A DNA stretch of 64,000 nt from Halomonas getboli (GTDB lineage Bacteria > Pseudomonadota > Gammaproteobacteria > Pseudomonadales > Halomonadaceae), in the NCBI RefSeq assembly GCF_023094245.1, contig NZ_JALMEW010000010.1:1-64000 (forward strand). The letters are read 5' to 3'. The notes below the pieces were generated by a model. It was not told the DNA's origin, searched no databases, and saw nothing but the letters and a program-made list of their open reading frames with translations. Position 1 is the stretch's first letter. Each line of letters starts with the position of its first letter. A program made the position numbers and the translations under genes. Shown here piece after piece: positions 37,091 to 47,830 of this stretch.

Positions 37091-38016
37091 TGGCGCGTCG
37101 CCGTCGCGGGCTGCCGGTGAACGGCGTGCTGCTGCTGGACAAGCCCCAGGGCGCGTCCAGCAACCACGCGCTGCAGCGGGCCCGGCGCCTGTTCCAGGCG
37201 CAGAAGGCCGGCCACACCGGCACCCTCGATCCGATGGCTACCGGGCTGTTGCCGGTGTGCTTCGGCGAGGCGACCAAGTTCTCGGCCTTCCTGCTCGACG
37301 CCGACAAGACGTATCGCACCCGGGTCGAGCTCGGGACGATCACCGACTCCGGCGACGCCGAGGGCGAGGTTGTCGAGCGCCGCGAGGTGCCGCCGCTCGA
37401 GGAGGCCGACCTGCGCGGCGTGCTCGAACGCTTCACCGGCGAGATCGACCAGGTGCCGCCGATGTATTCGGCGCTCAGGCACCAGGGGCGCAAGCTCTAC
37501 GAGCTGGCCCGCGAGGGCAAGAGCGTGGAGCGTGCAGTGCGCCGCGTGACGGTGTATGATGCGCGCCTTCTCTCGTTCGAGGGCGCGGCCTTCGAACTCG
37601 AGGTGCGGGTCAGCAAGGGCACCTACATCCGGACCCTGGCCGAGGATATCGGCGAGGCGCTCGGCTGCGGCGCCCATATCAGCGTCCTGCGACGGCTGGC
37701 GACCGGTCCCTTCGGCGCCGACGGCATGCTGACGCCGGAGGCCCTCGAGGCGCTGTCGGATCAGGCCACACGCGAGGGCGTGCTGCTGCCGGTGGACGTG
37801 CTGGTGGCCGACCTGCCCAGGCTGGCCCTGGACGAGGCGGCGGCCAGCCGCCTGCTGCATGGCCAGAGCGCCAGGTGTGATACCGGTGATCTGCCGGTCG
37901 ACGGCCTGGCCAGACTCTATCGCGACGAGACCTTCCTGGGGCTCGGCGTGGTGAGAGCGGCGGGGGAGATTGCCCCGCGCCGCCTGCTGAGCACCGCCGA
38001 GGCGGACTCGGCATGA
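37090..38016 (+). CDS. truB: tRNA pseudouridine-55 synthase
   Basis: Makes pseudouridine at position 55 in the T-loop of tRNAs. The 308 residues contain the catalytic Asp47 in [15 protein letters not shown] and the family motif [10 protein letters not shown] near 74. The C-terminal half carries the PUA-like region. The ATG overlaps the rbfA stop, so the two are coupled. rpsO follows after 91 bp in the standard operon order. Confidence 0.97.
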   Translation: MARRRRGLPVNGVLLLDKPQGASSNHALQRARRLFQAQKAGHTGTLDPMATGLLPVCFGEATKFSAFLLDADKTYRTRVELGTITDSGDAEGEVVERREVPPLEEADLRGVLERFTGEIDQVPPMYSALRHQGRKLYELAREGKSVERAVRRVTVYDARLLSFEGAAFELEVRVSKGTYIRTLAEDIGEALGCGAHISVLRRLATGPFGADGMLTPEALEALSDQATREGVLLPVDVLVADLPRLALDEAAASRLLHGQSARCDTGDLPVDGLARLYRDETFLGLGVVRAAGEIAPRRLLSTAEADSA

Positions 38017-38107
38017 ACCGACCCTTCGGGGCCGGCGTGGAGACTGCAAATATGCGTGGTCTCCGACATTCACATCATTCAGGCATATTGCTGAACTGGA
38101 GAGACAG

Positions 38108-38377
38108 ATGGCACTGACAGCCGAGCAGAAGGCCGAGATCGTCAACGAATACGGCCGTGGCGACAACGACACCGGTTCCCCTGAGGTGCAGGTGGCCCTG
38201 CTGACCGCCAACATCGACGGCCTGCAGGATCACTTCAAGACCAACAAGCAGGATCACCACTCCCGTCGTGGTCTGATTCGCATGGTCAACCAGCGCCGCA
38301 AGCTGCTGGACTACCTGAAGCGCAAGGACTTCGAGCGCTATCAGTCCCTGATCCAGCGTCTGGGTCTCCGTCGTTAA
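38108..38377 (+). CDS. rpsO: 30S ribosomal protein S15
   Basis: Primary 16S rRNA-binding protein of the platform. The 89 residues are exactly the usual length, starting [20 protein letters not shown], with [36 protein letters not shown] and a terminal [12 protein letters not shown]. Start at the ATG 38108 after GGAGAGAC. It is followed by a strong terminator before pnp, so pnp expression depends on read-through or its own start. Confidence 0.98.
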   Translation: MALTAEQKAEIVNEYGRGDNDTGSPEVQVALLTANIDGLQDHFKTNKQDHHSRRGLIRMVNQRRKLLDYLKRKDFERYQSLIQRLGLRR

Positions 38378-38400
38378 ACGACGGCGTCCAGAACGACGCG

Positions 38401-38430
38401 AAACGGGCAGCCCTTCGGGGCTGCCCGTTT
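38401..38430 (+). terminator. Intrinsic terminator between rpsO and pnp
   Basis: AAACGGGCAGCCC, TTCG loop, GGGCTGCCCGTTT followed by TGCGTTT. A textbook UUCG-capped terminator 24 bp after rpsO. Confidence 0.9.
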
Positions 38431-38576
38431 TGCGTTTATGGGTCTTCCTCGATGGCTGGTAACGACGCAAGAGGGGGAAATCTCACCCCCTGGTGGCCGC
38501 GCCGGGCGACACCCCCTAAAATGGTCGCCGAGTCGAAACGACCCGAACATGAATCGAAAAGCTGAAGGAAGTCGCC

Positions 38577-40712
38577 GTGAACCCGGTCAAGAAAACGTTT
38601 GAGTACGGTCGCAGCACCGTCACCCTGGAAACCGGGCGCATCGCCCGCCAGGCCTCCGGTGCCGTGATGGTCACCATGGACGACACCGTGGTGCTGTGCA
38701 CCGTGGTGGCGAAGAAGGACGTCAATCCCGCCCAGCCGTTCTTCCCGCTGTCCGTCCACTACCAGGAGAAGACCTACTCGGTCGGCAAGATTCCCGGCGG
38801 CTTCTTCAAGCGTGAGGGGCGTCCCACCGAGAAGGAGACCCTCACCTCGCGGCTGATCGATCGCCCGATCCGCCCGCTGTTCCCGAAGGGCTTCATGAAC
38901 GAGGTCCAGGTCATCTGCACGGTGCTCTCCGCCGACCGTAACCAGGATCCGGACATCGCCGCCATGATCGGCACCTCCGCGGCCCTGGCCGTCTCCGGCG
39001 TGCCCTTCAACGGGCCGATCGGCGCCGCCCGCGTCGGCTTCACCGAGGACAAGGGCTACTTCCTCAACCCGAGCGTCGAGGAGCTCGCCGCCTCCGAGCT
39101 GAACATGGTCGTCGCCGGCACCGAGAAGGCCGTGCTGATGGTCGAGTCCGAGGCCAGCGAGCTGCTCGAGGACGAGATGCTGGGCGCCGTGCTCTACGGC
39201 CATCAGGAGATGCAGGTCGCCGTCTCCGCCATCAACGAGCTGGCCGCCGAGGCCGGCAAGCCGCGCTGGGACTGGCAGCCGGCCGCCGAGAACACCGCCC
39301 TCAAGGACGCCGTGGCGCTGGGCTTCGAGGCCAAGGTCGGCGAGGCCTATCGCATCACCGACAAGATGGCCCGCCAGGATGCCCTGTCCGCGCTGAAGGA
39401 CGAAGCCGTGGCCCAGCTGGCCGGTGAGCAGGAAGGCCAGTTCGCCGCCGACGAGGTCAAGGGCGCCTTCGCCGGCCTCGAGAAGCGCGTCGTGCGCTCC
39501 CGCGTCATCAAGGGCGAGCCGCGCATCGACGGCCGCGACCACAAGACCGTGCGTCCGCTGGACATCGAGGTCGGCGGCCTGCCCAAGACCCACGGTTCGG
39601 CGATCTTCACCCGTGGCGAGACCCAGGCCGTGGTCGTGGCCACCCTCGGCACCCTGCGCGACGCCCAGCTGATCGAATCGCTGGAAGGCGAGCGCAAGGA
39701 CCGCTTCCTGCTGCACTACAACTTCCCTCCCTACAGCGTGGGCGAGGCCGGCTTCATGGGCGGTCCCAAGCGTCGCGAGATCGGCCACGGCCGCCTGGCC
39801 CGCCGCGGCGTCCAGGCCATGCTGCCGAGCGAAGATGACTTCCCCTACACCATCCGCGTGGTGTCCGAGATCACCGAGTCCAACGGCTCCAGCTCCATGG
39901 CCTCCGTGTGCGGCTCCTCGCTGGCCCTGATGGACGCCGGCGTGCCGATGAAGGCTCCGGTGGCCGGCATCGCCATGGGCCTGGTCAAGGACGAGGACGG
40001 CTACGCCGTGCTGACCGACATCCTCGGCGACGAGGATCACCTCGGCGACATGGACTTCAAGGTGGCCGGTTCCGCCGAGGGCGTCACCGCCCTGCAGATG
40101 GACATCAAGATCGAGGGCATCAACGAGGAGATCATGGAGCAGGCGCTCCAGCAGGCCAACGAGGCCCGCCTGAGCATCCTCGAACAGATGAACACCGTGA
40201 TCGCCAAGAGCCGCGAGGAAGTCTCCGACAACGCGCCCTCCATGGCCACCATCAAGATCGATCCGGAGAAGATCCGCGACGTCATCGGCAAGGGCGGCGC
40301 CACCATCCGCAAGATCTGCGAGGACACCGGCGCCTCCATCGACCTGGACGACGACGGCACCGTGCGCATCTACGCCGAGGAGAAGTCGGCGGCCAAGGCG
40401 GCCATCGACACCGTGCTGGCGATCACCGCCGAGCCGGAAATCGGCAAGCTGTATCGCGGCAAGGTGGTGCGCATCGCCGACTTCGGCGCCTTCGTCAACA
40501 TCATGCCCGGCACCGACGGCCTGGTGCACATCTCCCAGATCGTGCCCGAGCGCGTCAACGACGTGCGTGACTTCCTCAACGAGGGTGACGAGGCCGTGGT
40601 CAAGGTGCTCGACATCGACAACCGCAACCGGGTGAAGCTGACCATCAAGGAGATCACCCCGGAAGAGAAGGCCGCCTTCGAGGCCGAGGAAGCCGAGACC
40701 GACGAGCTCTAA
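38577..40712 (+). CDS. pnp: Polyribonucleotide nucleotidyltransferase (PNPase)
   Basis: Phosphorolytic 3'-5' exoribonuclease of the degradosome. The 711 residues comprise two RNase PH domains (about 1-230 and 310-540, the second starting [16 protein letters not shown]), a KH domain near 555-610 ([17 protein letters not shown]), and an S1 domain near 620-690 ([15 protein letters not shown]). The start is GTG at 38577, with AAGGAAG upstream. The 146-bp leader after the rpsO terminator contains a further G/C hairpin (GAGGGGG..CCCCCTG) that may be a processing site. Confidence 0.98.
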   Translation: MNPVKKTFEYGRSTVTLETGRIARQASGAVMVTMDDTVVLCTVVAKKDVNPAQPFFPLSVHYQEKTYSVGKIPGGFFKREGRPTEKETLTSRLIDRPIRPLFPKGFMNEVQVICTVLSADRNQDPDIAAMIGTSAALAVSGVPFNGPIGAARVGFTEDKGYFLNPSVEELAASELNMVVAGTEKAVLMVESEASELLEDEMLGAVLYGHQEMQVAVSAINELAAEAGKPRWDWQPAAENTALKDAVALGFEAKVGEAYRITDKMARQDALSALKDEAVAQLAGEQEGQFAADEVKGAFAGLEKRVVRSRVIKGEPRIDGRDHKTVRPLDIEVGGLPKTHGSAIFTRGETQAVVVATLGTLRDAQLIESLEGERKDRFLLHYNFPPYSVGEAGFMGGPKRREIGHGRLARRGVQAMLPSEDDFPYTIRVVSEITESNGSSSMASVCGSSLALMDAGVPMKAPVAGIAMGLVKDEDGYAVLTDILGDEDHLGDMDFKVAGSAEGVTALQMDIKIEGINEEIMEQALQQANEARLSILEQMNTVIAKSREEVSDNAPSMATIKIDPEKIRDVIGKGGATIRKICEDTGASIDLDDDGTVRIYAEEKSAAKAAIDTVLAITAEPEIGKLYRGKVVRIADFGAFVNIMPGTDGLVHISQIVPERVNDVRDFLNEGDEAVVKVLDIDNRNRVKLTIKEITPEEKAAFEAEEAETDEL

Positions 40713-40730
40713 GCGAGCGGTCATGAGCCG

Positions 40731-40762
40731 AACGCCCCCGTGGCTCACGCCGCGGGGGCGTT
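40731..40762 (+). terminator. Terminator after pnp
   Basis: AACGCCCCCG pairs with CGGGGGCGTT, followed by CTCGTTTC. It closes the long rimP-pnp transcription unit. Confidence 0.8.
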
Positions 40763-40805
40763 CTCGTTTCGGGGCACTGGCCCCACCATCGATCAGGGAC
40801 GACCC

Positions 40806-42014
40806 ATGACGCGCCACGATTCCCACCCGTCATCCTCCGCCCCCAAGACCGTCACCCAGCGTCGCGACTGGCTGGGCGTGGGCGCGGTGATGATCGGCAT
40901 CTTCCTGCTGGTCACCGCCGAGCAGCTGCCCATCGGGCTGCTGTCTCAGGTGGCCGATTCGCTGTCCGTGACTTCCGGCATCGCCGGGCTGCTGATCACC
41001 GTGCCCGGCGTGGTGGCGGCCTTCGCCGCGCCGCTGCTGCCGGTGGCGGTGGGGCGGCTCGACCGGCGCTGGCTGTTGACCGGGCTGATGGCGCTGATGA
41101 CCGTGGCCAGCCTGCTGGGCGCGCTGGCCGACGGCTTCGTCATGCTGCTCGCGACCAGGGTGCTGGTGGGCGTGTGCATCGGCGGCTTCTGGGCCATCGC
41201 CGGCGGGCTGGCCTCGCGGCTGGTGGCCCTGGAGCAGGTGCCGCGGGCCATGTCGCTGATCTTCAGCGGCGTGGCCGGGGCCTCGGTGCTGGGCGTGCCG
41301 GCGGGCACCTGGCTCGGCGAGCACACCGACTGGCGCATCGCCTTCGGCTCGCTGGCGGGCCTGAGCCTGCTGGTGACCATCGCCCTGTGGCGGCTGCTGC
41401 CGCGCCTGCCGGCACAGCAGCCGGTTCGGCTGTCCAACCTGGCCGGCCAGTTTGCCAGCCGCGGCGTGCGGGTCGGCGTGGCCGCCACCGCGCTGATCGT
41501 GATGGGCCACTTCGCCGCCTACACCTTCGTCAGCCCGATCCTGCAGGACATCGCCGGCATTCCGCTGGCCGGCATCAGTACCCTGCTGCTGTGCTACGGG
41601 GCGGCGGGCCTGTGCGGCAACTTCCTCGCCGGCACCGCCGCCGGGCGCCGGCCCTACGCCACCGTGCTGGTGATTCCGCTGCTGCTGGCGGTCGCCACCC
41701 TGGCCTTCCCCTGGCTGGGGCGTGAGCCGGCCATGGCGATCGCCCTGCTGATGCTGTGGGGCGCGGTGTTCGGCAGCATCTCGGTGAGCCTGCAGACCTG
41801 GATTCTCAGGAGCGCGCTGAACACCGAGGCCGCCACCGCGCTGATGGCCTTCGTGTTCAACCTGTCGATCGGCATCGGCGCCATGGCCGGCGGCCGGGTG
41901 GTGGACGCCATCGGGCTGAGCGGCGTGCTGCTCGGCGCCGGGGGGCTGTTCGTGCTGGCCGCGGCGCTGGTGGCTCGCACGCCCTCGCGGGTGGTCGGTC
42001 CGCCCCAGGGCTGA
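40806..42014 (+). CDS. MFS transporter (AraJ/NepI-like DHA1 family)
   Basis: Predicted inner-membrane exporter, 402 residues with about twelve hydrophobic segments. The first helix is WLGVGAVMIGIFLLVTAEQLPIGL; motif A-like LPVAVGRLDRRWLL near residue 80; a motif C-like GVAGASVLGVPAGTWLGE near residue 157. The order of elements is that of DHA1-type sugar or purine efflux proteins; substrate is not readable. Start at the ATG 40806 after AGGGACG. It stands alone after pnp, with a bidirectional terminator downstream. Confidence 0.82.
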   Translation: MTRHDSHPSSSAPKTVTQRRDWLGVGAVMIGIFLLVTAEQLPIGLLSQVADSLSVTSGIAGLLITVPGVVAAFAAPLLPVAVGRLDRRWLLTGLMALMTVASLLGALADGFVMLLATRVLVGVCIGGFWAIAGGLASRLVALEQVPRAMSLIFSGVAGASVLGVPAGTWLGEHTDWRIAFGSLAGLSLLVTIALWRLLPRLPAQQPVRLSNLAGQFASRGVRVGVAATALIVMGHFAAYTFVSPILQDIAGIPLAGISTLLLCYGAAGLCGNFLAGTAAGRRPYATVLVIPLLLAVATLAFPWLGREPAMAIALLMLWGAVFGSISVSLQTWILRSALNTEAATALMAFVFNLSIGIGAMAGGRVVDAIGLSGVLLGAGGLFVLAAALVARTPSRVVGPPQG

Positions 42015-42038
42015 GGCCGAGAGTCGCCTGGCAGAACG

Positions 42039-42070
42039 CAAAAGCCCCGCTCATCCGAGCGGGGCTTTTG
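42039..42070. terminator. Bidirectional terminator between MFS gene and thiolase
   Basis: CAAAAGCCCCGCTC, ATCC loop, GAGCGGGGCTTTTG. T-runs on both strands; serves both convergent genes. Confidence 0.85.
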
Positions 42071-42128
42071 CATTTAGCGGTTGGCAGCCTTCATGCGACG
42101 TTGCCGAACGCAGCCACTTCCGTGATCG

Positions 42129-43304
<1,176 letters not shown>

Positions 43305-43611
43305 GAGGCTTACTCCTGAAGATTCGCGGACGAGCGTCCGCTCAGCATAGGGGACTTTTGTGCGCTGCGGCAATCCCCGCTGAGGGCGGTTCGGCTAGAA
43401 CTTCAGTATAGGCAAGCGGAAGGGGGATGAAGAGGGGATGGCCGGGGCGGGCGCCCCGGCGCGGAGCCATCGGGCCAGCTGGGCCGGAATGGCGTTGCTG
43501 GTGTGGCTGACGAGGTTGCCTTCCTCGAGGTAGACCAGGAGGGCGCGTGACGAGTTCGTCCCGGTGGCCAAGGACGGCAAGGGGCGCCGCCTGGGCGGCG
43601 TGGCCGGATCC
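43305..43611. other. 307-bp gap between thiolase and panC, with one doubtful small ORF
   Basis: The minus strand has an open frame at 43395-43580 (61 codons, MPSLATGTNSSRALLVYLEE at its start, with IPAQLARWLRAGA following). It is not recognisable to me, has no convincing ribosome-binding site, and could be a decayed 3' gene remnant or chance. A short inverted GC block GGGGCGGGCGCCCC (about 43444) may act as a terminator for the pan genes. No panD was found here. Confidence 0.4.
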
Positions 43612-44460
43612 TCAGCGGGGGAGGGTCAGCGACAGATTGTCGATCAGTCGGGTCGGGCCCAGGCGCGCCGCGGCGAGCAGCACGGCATCGCGGGTGGCGT
43701 CGCCGACCGGGCCCAGGTCGGCGGCACGCAGTTCCAGGTAGTCGGGGGCGAAGCCCGCCTCGCGCAGCCGCTCGAGGCCGCGGGTCAGGCTGTCCTCGAC
43801 CGGTGCGCCGGCCTCCAGCGCCTCGCGCAGGGCACCCAGGGTGCGGTAGAGCTCGGGGGCCATGGCGCGCTGCGCCGCGTCCAGATAGCCGTTGCGCGAG
43901 GACAGCGCCAGGCCGTCCTCGTCGCGCTCGATCGGCACCCCGACGATCGCGATAGGCAGGTGCAGATCGGCCACCAGGCGGCGGATCACCGCCAGCTGCT
44001 GGTAGTCCTTCTCGCCGAAGCAGGCGAGATCGGGCTGCACCAGATTGAACAGCATGGTGACCACGGTCGCCACGCCGTCGAAGTGGCCGGGGCGGTCGCC
44101 GCCGCACAGCCCCTCTGAGACCTCGGGCACGCTGACTCGGGTCTGGGCTTCGAGGCCGCGCGGATAGACGGTGGCCACGTCGGGGGCGAACAGCAGGTCG
44201 CAGTCGGCGGCCTCGAGACGGGCCTGGTCGTCGGCCAGGGTGCGCGGATAGGCGTCGAGGTCCTCGTTCGGCCCGAACTGCATCGGATTGACGAAGATGG
44301 TCGCCACCACCACGTCGGCGCGGCGCCGGGCCTCGGCGACCAGTGCCAGGTGGCCGGCGTGCAGGTTGCCCATGGTTGGCACCAGGCCGATGCGGCGACC
44401 GGCACGGCGATGCGCGGCCAGGGTCTCGCGCAGCGCGGCGACGTCGTTCAGGGTCTGCAT
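43612..44460 (-). CDS. panC: Pantothenate synthetase
   Basis: ATP-dependent ligation of pantoate and beta-alanine. The 282 residues have the HxGH nucleotidyl-transfer motif (HAGH, 34-37, in [12 protein letters not shown]), [13 protein letters not shown] near 57, and [10 protein letters not shown] near 180 as the KMSKS-like element. Start at the ATG 44458-44460, overlapping the panB stop by 1 nt. The panB-panC pair follows pcnB-folK, as in Pseudomonas and E. coli. Confidence 0.97.
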   Translation of the reverse strand: MQTLNDVAALRETLAAHRRAGRRIGLVPTMGNLHAGHLALVAEARRRADVVVATIFVNPMQFGPNEDLDAYPRTLADDQARLEAADCDLLFAPDVATVYPRGLEAQTRVSVPEVSEGLCGGDRPGHFDGVATVVTMLFNLVQPDLACFGEKDYQQLAVIRRLVADLHLPIAIVGVPIERDEDGLALSSRNGYLDAAQRAMAPELYRTLGALREALEAGAPVEDSLTRGLERLREAGFAPDYLELRAADLGPVGDATRDAVLLAAARLGPTRLIDNLSLTLPR

Positions 44461-45251
44461 CAGAAGCCGTGCTCCTCGGCGGGGAAGCGCCGTGCCTTGA
44501 CGTCCTCGTGGTAGCGCTGGAAGGCGCCCTGGATGTCGTCGGCCTCGGCCATGAAGTTCTTGACGAAGCGCGGGGTGCGCCCGCCGGTGACGCCGAGCAC
44601 GTCGTGCATCACCAGTATCTGGCCGTCGGTGTCGGGGCCGGCGCCGATGCCGATCACCGGCACGTCGAGGGCCTCGGTCACGGCGCGGCCGAGGCTCGCC
44701 GGCACGCATTCCAGCAGGATCACCGAGGCGCCGGCCTCGGCCAGGGTGCGGGCGTCCTCGAGGATGCGCTCGGCGTGGTCGGCGTCGCGGCCCTGGACCT
44801 TGTAGCCGCCCAGCTGATGCACGGTCTGAGGGGTCAGACCCAGGTGGGCGCACACCGGCACGCCGCGGCGGGAGAGCTCGCGGATGCCGTCGGCCATCCA
44901 CGCCTCGCCTTCCACCTTGACCATCTCGGCGCCGGCACGCATCAGCGCCCCGGCGTCCTCGAGCATGCGCTCGGTGGTGGCGTTGCTCATGAAGGGCAGG
45001 TCGACCATCAGCAGGCTCGCGCCCTTGCCCTGCGCCGCGCAGCGGGTGTGATAGCAGATGTCGTCCAGGGTCACCGGCAGGGTGCTGGTGTGGCCCTGGA
45101 GGACCATGCCGAGTGAGTCGCCGACCAGCAGCACTTCGATGCCGGCCTCGCTGGCGGTGCGGGCGAAGGTGGCGTCGTAGGCGGTCAGGCAGCTGAAGGG
45201 TTCACCGGCGCGCTTCAAGGCCTGCAGCGTGCTTAGGGTGACGGTTTTCAT
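44460..45251 (-). CDS. panB: 3-methyl-2-oxobutanoate hydroxymethyltransferase
   Basis: First committed step of pantoate synthesis, transferring a hydroxymethyl group from methylene-tetrahydrofolate to ketoisovalerate. The 263 residues show [27 protein letters not shown] (split at residues 22-48, with the metal-binding Asp), [23 protein letters not shown] near 132, and the catalytic Glu in ILLECVP near 178. Start at the ATG 45249-45251. It is transcribed with panC; the upstream gap carries CbrB-like half sites. Confidence 0.97.
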   Translation of the reverse strand: MKTVTLSTLQALKRAGEPFSCLTAYDATFARTASEAGIEVLLVGDSLGMVLQGHTSTLPVTLDDICYHTRCAAQGKGASLLMVDLPFMSNATTERMLEDAGALMRAGAEMVKVEGEAWMADGIRELSRRGVPVCAHLGLTPQTVHQLGGYKVQGRDADHAERILEDARTLAEAGASVILLECVPASLGRAVTEALDVPVIGIGAGPDTDGQILVMHDVLGVTGGRTPRFVKNFMAEADDIQGAFQRYHEDVKARRFPAEEHGF

Positions 45252-45313
45252 GGCGTGCTCTCGTATCGTGATCCGGCGCTCGGCGAAGGCCGCGCTCTTG
45301 TGTAACCGCGCAT

Positions 45314-45350
45314 TGTTACCCGATCCAGGGGAGAGTGTCGATAGGTAACA
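45314..45350. promoter_or_regulatory. Candidate CbrB-like inverted pair upstream of panB
   Basis: TGTTAC at 45314-45319 and GTAACA at 45345-45350 form an inverted pair with a 25-nt spacer in the folK-panB gap; a further GTAACA lies at 45376-45381 inside the folK end. The same two hexamers flank the crcZ-like promoter. No sigma-54 promoter was seen here, so function is uncertain. Confidence 0.3.
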
Positions 45351-45361
45351 CCCGAGGCAAT

Positions 45362-45862
45362 TTAGTCGGCTTGGGGTAACACTCGACGCAGGCCGTCATC
45401 GTCCAGGGCGGCGGCCAGGCTTGCCGCGTCGCGACCGTCCGGCAGGCGCAGCTCGGGGGCGAGCTCGGCCAGCGGAACCATCACGAAGGCGCGCTTCATC
45501 ATCTCCGCGTGGGGCAGCGTCAGCCGCGGCGTCGTCATCTTGCGATCATCGAACAGCAGCAGGTCGAGGTCCAGGGTGCGCGGCCCCCAGCGGCGGCCGC
45601 GGACGCGGCCGTGGCGCTGTTCGAGGGCCTGCAGCTGGTCGAGCAGGGCCAGCGGCGACAGCCGGGTCTCGAGCTCGGCCACGGCGTTGACGAAGTCGGG
45701 CTGGTCGGCCGGGCCCAGCGGGCGGCTGGCGTAGCGCGACGAGGCGCGGTGCCGGCGGGTCAGCGGCAGGGCATCGAGCTCGGCCAGGGCGCGCTCGACG
45801 TGCCCGTGGGGGTCGTCGAGGTTGCTGCCGAGCCCGATCCAGGCGCGATGCGGAAGGCTCAT
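45362..45862 (-). CDS. folK: 6-hydroxymethyl-7,8-dihydropterin pyrophosphokinase
   Basis: Transfers pyrophosphate from ATP to hydroxymethyl-dihydropterin, the step before FolP. The 166 residues contain the family start AWIGLGSNLDDP (7-18), SSRYASRPLGPADQPDFVNAV near 41-61 and RRWGPRTLDLDLLLFDD near 89-105 (the metal-binding Asp pair). Start at the ATG 45860-45862, which overlaps the pcnB stop by 4 nt. The pcnB-folK coupling is conserved in E. coli and Pseudomonas. Confidence 0.96.
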   Translation of the reverse strand: MSLPHRAWIGLGSNLDDPHGHVERALAELDALPLTRRHRASSRYASRPLGPADQPDFVNAVAELETRLSPLALLDQLQALEQRHGRVRGRRWGPRTLDLDLLLFDDRKMTTPRLTLPHAEMMKRAFVMVPLAELAPELRLPDGRDAASLAAALDDDGLRRVLPQAD

Positions 45863-47259
45863 GAGTCGCCGTTGGACGGCTTGCGGCGACGACGGCGGCG
45901 GCGGCGCTTGTTGCGCGGCGCGGGCGTGCCGGCCGGGTCGGCGTCGACCTTGCCCAGCAGGCGGCGCTGCTCGTGCTCGTCGGCGTCCTGGAAGGCGGTC
46001 CACCAGTCGCCCAGGCCGGGCTCCATTTCGCCGGCGGCCTCGCGCACCAGCAGGAAGTCGTAGGCAGCGCGGAAGCGCGGATGCTCACGGGTCTGGAAGA
46101 CGCGCTTGCCGCGGCGCAGCGGCAGCCGCTGCTGGAGGTCCCAGATATCGCGCATCGGCAGGCTGAAGCGCTTGGGAATGGACACGTGCTGCAGCTGGCG
46201 CGAGATGACCTGCTGGGAGGCGGCCTGCAGGGCCGGAATCGGCGGCATGCCGTCATCCTCCAGCGCCCGCTGGCGCAGCTGCACCGGGCCCCACAGCAGG
46301 GCGGCGAACAGGAAGGCCGGCGTCACCGGGCGCTCGTCGCGGACGCGGCGGTCGGTGCTGGTCAGGGCGCGCTCGATCACCGCCTCGGCCCAGGGCAGCT
46401 CCTCCATGGCCTCGTCGGCCTCGGGGAACAGCATGGCGAACAGGCCGTAGTCGCGCAGCAGGTGGAAGGTCTCGACGCCGTGGCCGCTCATGAACAGCTT
46501 GAGCACTTCGTCGAACAGTCGCGCCGGCGGCACCTGCAGCAGCAGCTCGGCGAGCTCGACGATCGGCGCCTCGGTGGCCGGGTCGATGTCGAAGTCGAGC
46601 TTGGCGGCGAAGCGTACCGCGCGCAGCATGCGCACCGGGTCCTCGCGGTAGCGGGTCGCCGGATCGCCGATCAGCCGCAGGATGCGGTCCTCGATGTCCC
46701 GGACGCCGCCGGCGAAGTCGTGGATCGAGAAGTCGGCGATGTTGTAGTAAAGGGCATTGATCGTGAAGTCGCGCCGTATGGCGTCTTCCTCGATGTTGCC
46801 CCAGACGTTGTCGCGCAGCAGCATGCCGTCGTCCGACTGCTGGGCGATATGGTCGGCGTGATCGTCGCTGGGCTTGCCGCGGAAGGTGGTGACCTCGATC
46901 ACCTCCCGGCCGAAGCGCACGTGGACGATACGGAAGCGGCGCCCGACGATGCGCGAGTTGCGGAACAGCTCGCGGACCTGCTCCGGGGTGGCGTCGGTGG
47001 CCACGTCGAAGTCCTTGGGCATGCGGCCGAGCAGGGAGTCGCGGATGCAGCCCCCCACCAGGAAGGCCTCATGGCCGGCGTTGTGCAGCCGGTAAAGCAC
47101 CTTGAGGGCGGCGTCGCTGAAGTGCTGACGCGACACCGGGTGCTCGTCGCGGGGAATGATGCGCAGCGCGGGGAGGGCGGCCGACGGCTCCTGAGGGCCG
47201 AACAGCGACCGGAGGCGCTCGCCCGGGCTCTGCAGAAAGCGGGTAAAACCTTTGATCAT
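45859..47259 (-). CDS. pcnB: Poly(A) polymerase I
   Basis: Adds 3' poly(A) tails that promote RNA decay. The 466 residues show the class II nucleotidyltransferase core FLVGGCIRDSLLG (67-79) and the catalytic DFD (83-85) in MPKDFDVATDATP, then RRDFTINALYYN near 167 and GDPATRYREDPVRMLRAVRFAAKL near 205. The C-terminal end is very basic ([12 protein letters not shown]), as in relatives. Start at the ATG 47257-47259; the apparent upstream frame runs through the sRNA region and is rejected. A sigma-70-like promoter lies 50 bp upstream. Confidence 0.97.
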   Translation of the reverse strand: MIKGFTRFLQSPGERLRSLFGPQEPSAALPALRIIPRDEHPVSRQHFSDAALKVLYRLHNAGHEAFLVGGCIRDSLLGRMPKDFDVATDATPEQVRELFRNSRIVGRRFRIVHVRFGREVIEVTTFRGKPSDDHADHIAQQSDDGMLLRDNVWGNIEEDAIRRDFTINALYYNIADFSIHDFAGGVRDIEDRILRLIGDPATRYREDPVRMLRAVRFAAKLDFDIDPATEAPIVELAELLLQVPPARLFDEVLKLFMSGHGVETFHLLRDYGLFAMLFPEADEAMEELPWAEAVIERALTSTDRRVRDERPVTPAFLFAALLWGPVQLRQRALEDDGMPPIPALQAASQQVISRQLQHVSIPKRFSLPMRDIWDLQQRLPLRRGKRVFQTREHPRFRAAYDFLLVREAAGEMEPGLGDWWTAFQDADEHEQRRLLGKVDADPAGTPAPRNKRRRRRRRRKPSNGDS

Positions 47260-47309
47260 GCGGCGTTGTCGACTCGCGGGGGATACAAATGAGGGTACGA
47301 AAAGCGTTG

Positions 47310-47337
47310 AGTGTAGCGAACACCCGACACCTTGCAA
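47310..47337 (-). promoter_or_regulatory. Candidate sigma-70 promoter of pcnB
   Basis: On the minus strand TTGCAA (-35), 16-bp spacer, TACACT (-10), ending 51 bp before the pcnB start. It would allow pcnB-folK expression independent of the upstream crcZ-like transcript. Confidence 0.5.
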
Positions 47338-47375
47338 AGCGTGGGACCTGTTGGTTATCCGGCTAGCAATGGAAA

Positions 47376-47397
47376 GGGGAGGCCATCTGGCCTCCCC
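47376..47397 (-). terminator. 3' hairpin of the crcZ-like RNA
   Basis: Minus strand GGGGAGGCCA, 2-nt GA, TGGCCTCCCC, then TTTCC. The short T-run suggests incomplete termination, so some read-through into pcnB is possible. Confidence 0.7.
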
Positions 47398-47577
47398 CGA
47401 AAGCAGGATGCAGCATCCCTGCTGCTGATTCTTCTTCGTGATGGCGCATCGCCTTGAATACGCACCACAGTCACCAAGCAGCTCAGGCAAGCAATGTTGT
47501 TGTCGTTGTGGACGTTCCTGAAGGTGACCGTCTCGTATTCAAAACAATAATCCAACCACGACGGCTGATGATTGCCT

Positions 47578-47830
47578 CCCCCCGACGTCTTGTTGTTGTT
47601 GACGGGGGTGCACCTCTGGCGGCCCTTGTTGTTGTTGGCGGCCGGGGCGGGTGCGTCGCGTCCTGATTCCGGACTTCGAGCGTCTTGTTGTTGTTGCCTC
47701 GAAGGACTCGCGCCGCCTGCCGCTGTTGTGCTTGTTGTCGGCAATGGCGCTTGAGTGTCTGTGGCCCGTGGTCTTGTTGTTGTTGAGTCGGGCCTGTCTC
47801 CGCTCGCGAGCCTTGTTGTTGTTATTGGCC
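47578..47830 (-). repeat. Array of CA-motif hairpins within the crcZ-like RNA
   Basis: Successive stem-loops display the AAC repeats in their loops: 47763-47794 (GGCCCG/CGGGCC), 47710-47750 (GCGCC and TGCCG stems, loop with two ACAAC motifs), 47674-47704 (CTTCGAG/CTCGAAG), 47620-47644 (CGGCC/GGCCG), 47578-47608 (CCCCC and GTC/GAC), and a shorter one at 47809-47830. The stems differ in sequence while the loop motif is constant, the sign of a conserved single-stranded protein-binding site. Confidence 0.8.

Noticed and set aside
47578..47830. Regularly spaced short repeats taken as a possible CRISPR array
   Set aside because: Repeats are only about 11-12 nt, the spacing is irregular, there are no cas genes, and hairpin and promoter context fits an sRNA.
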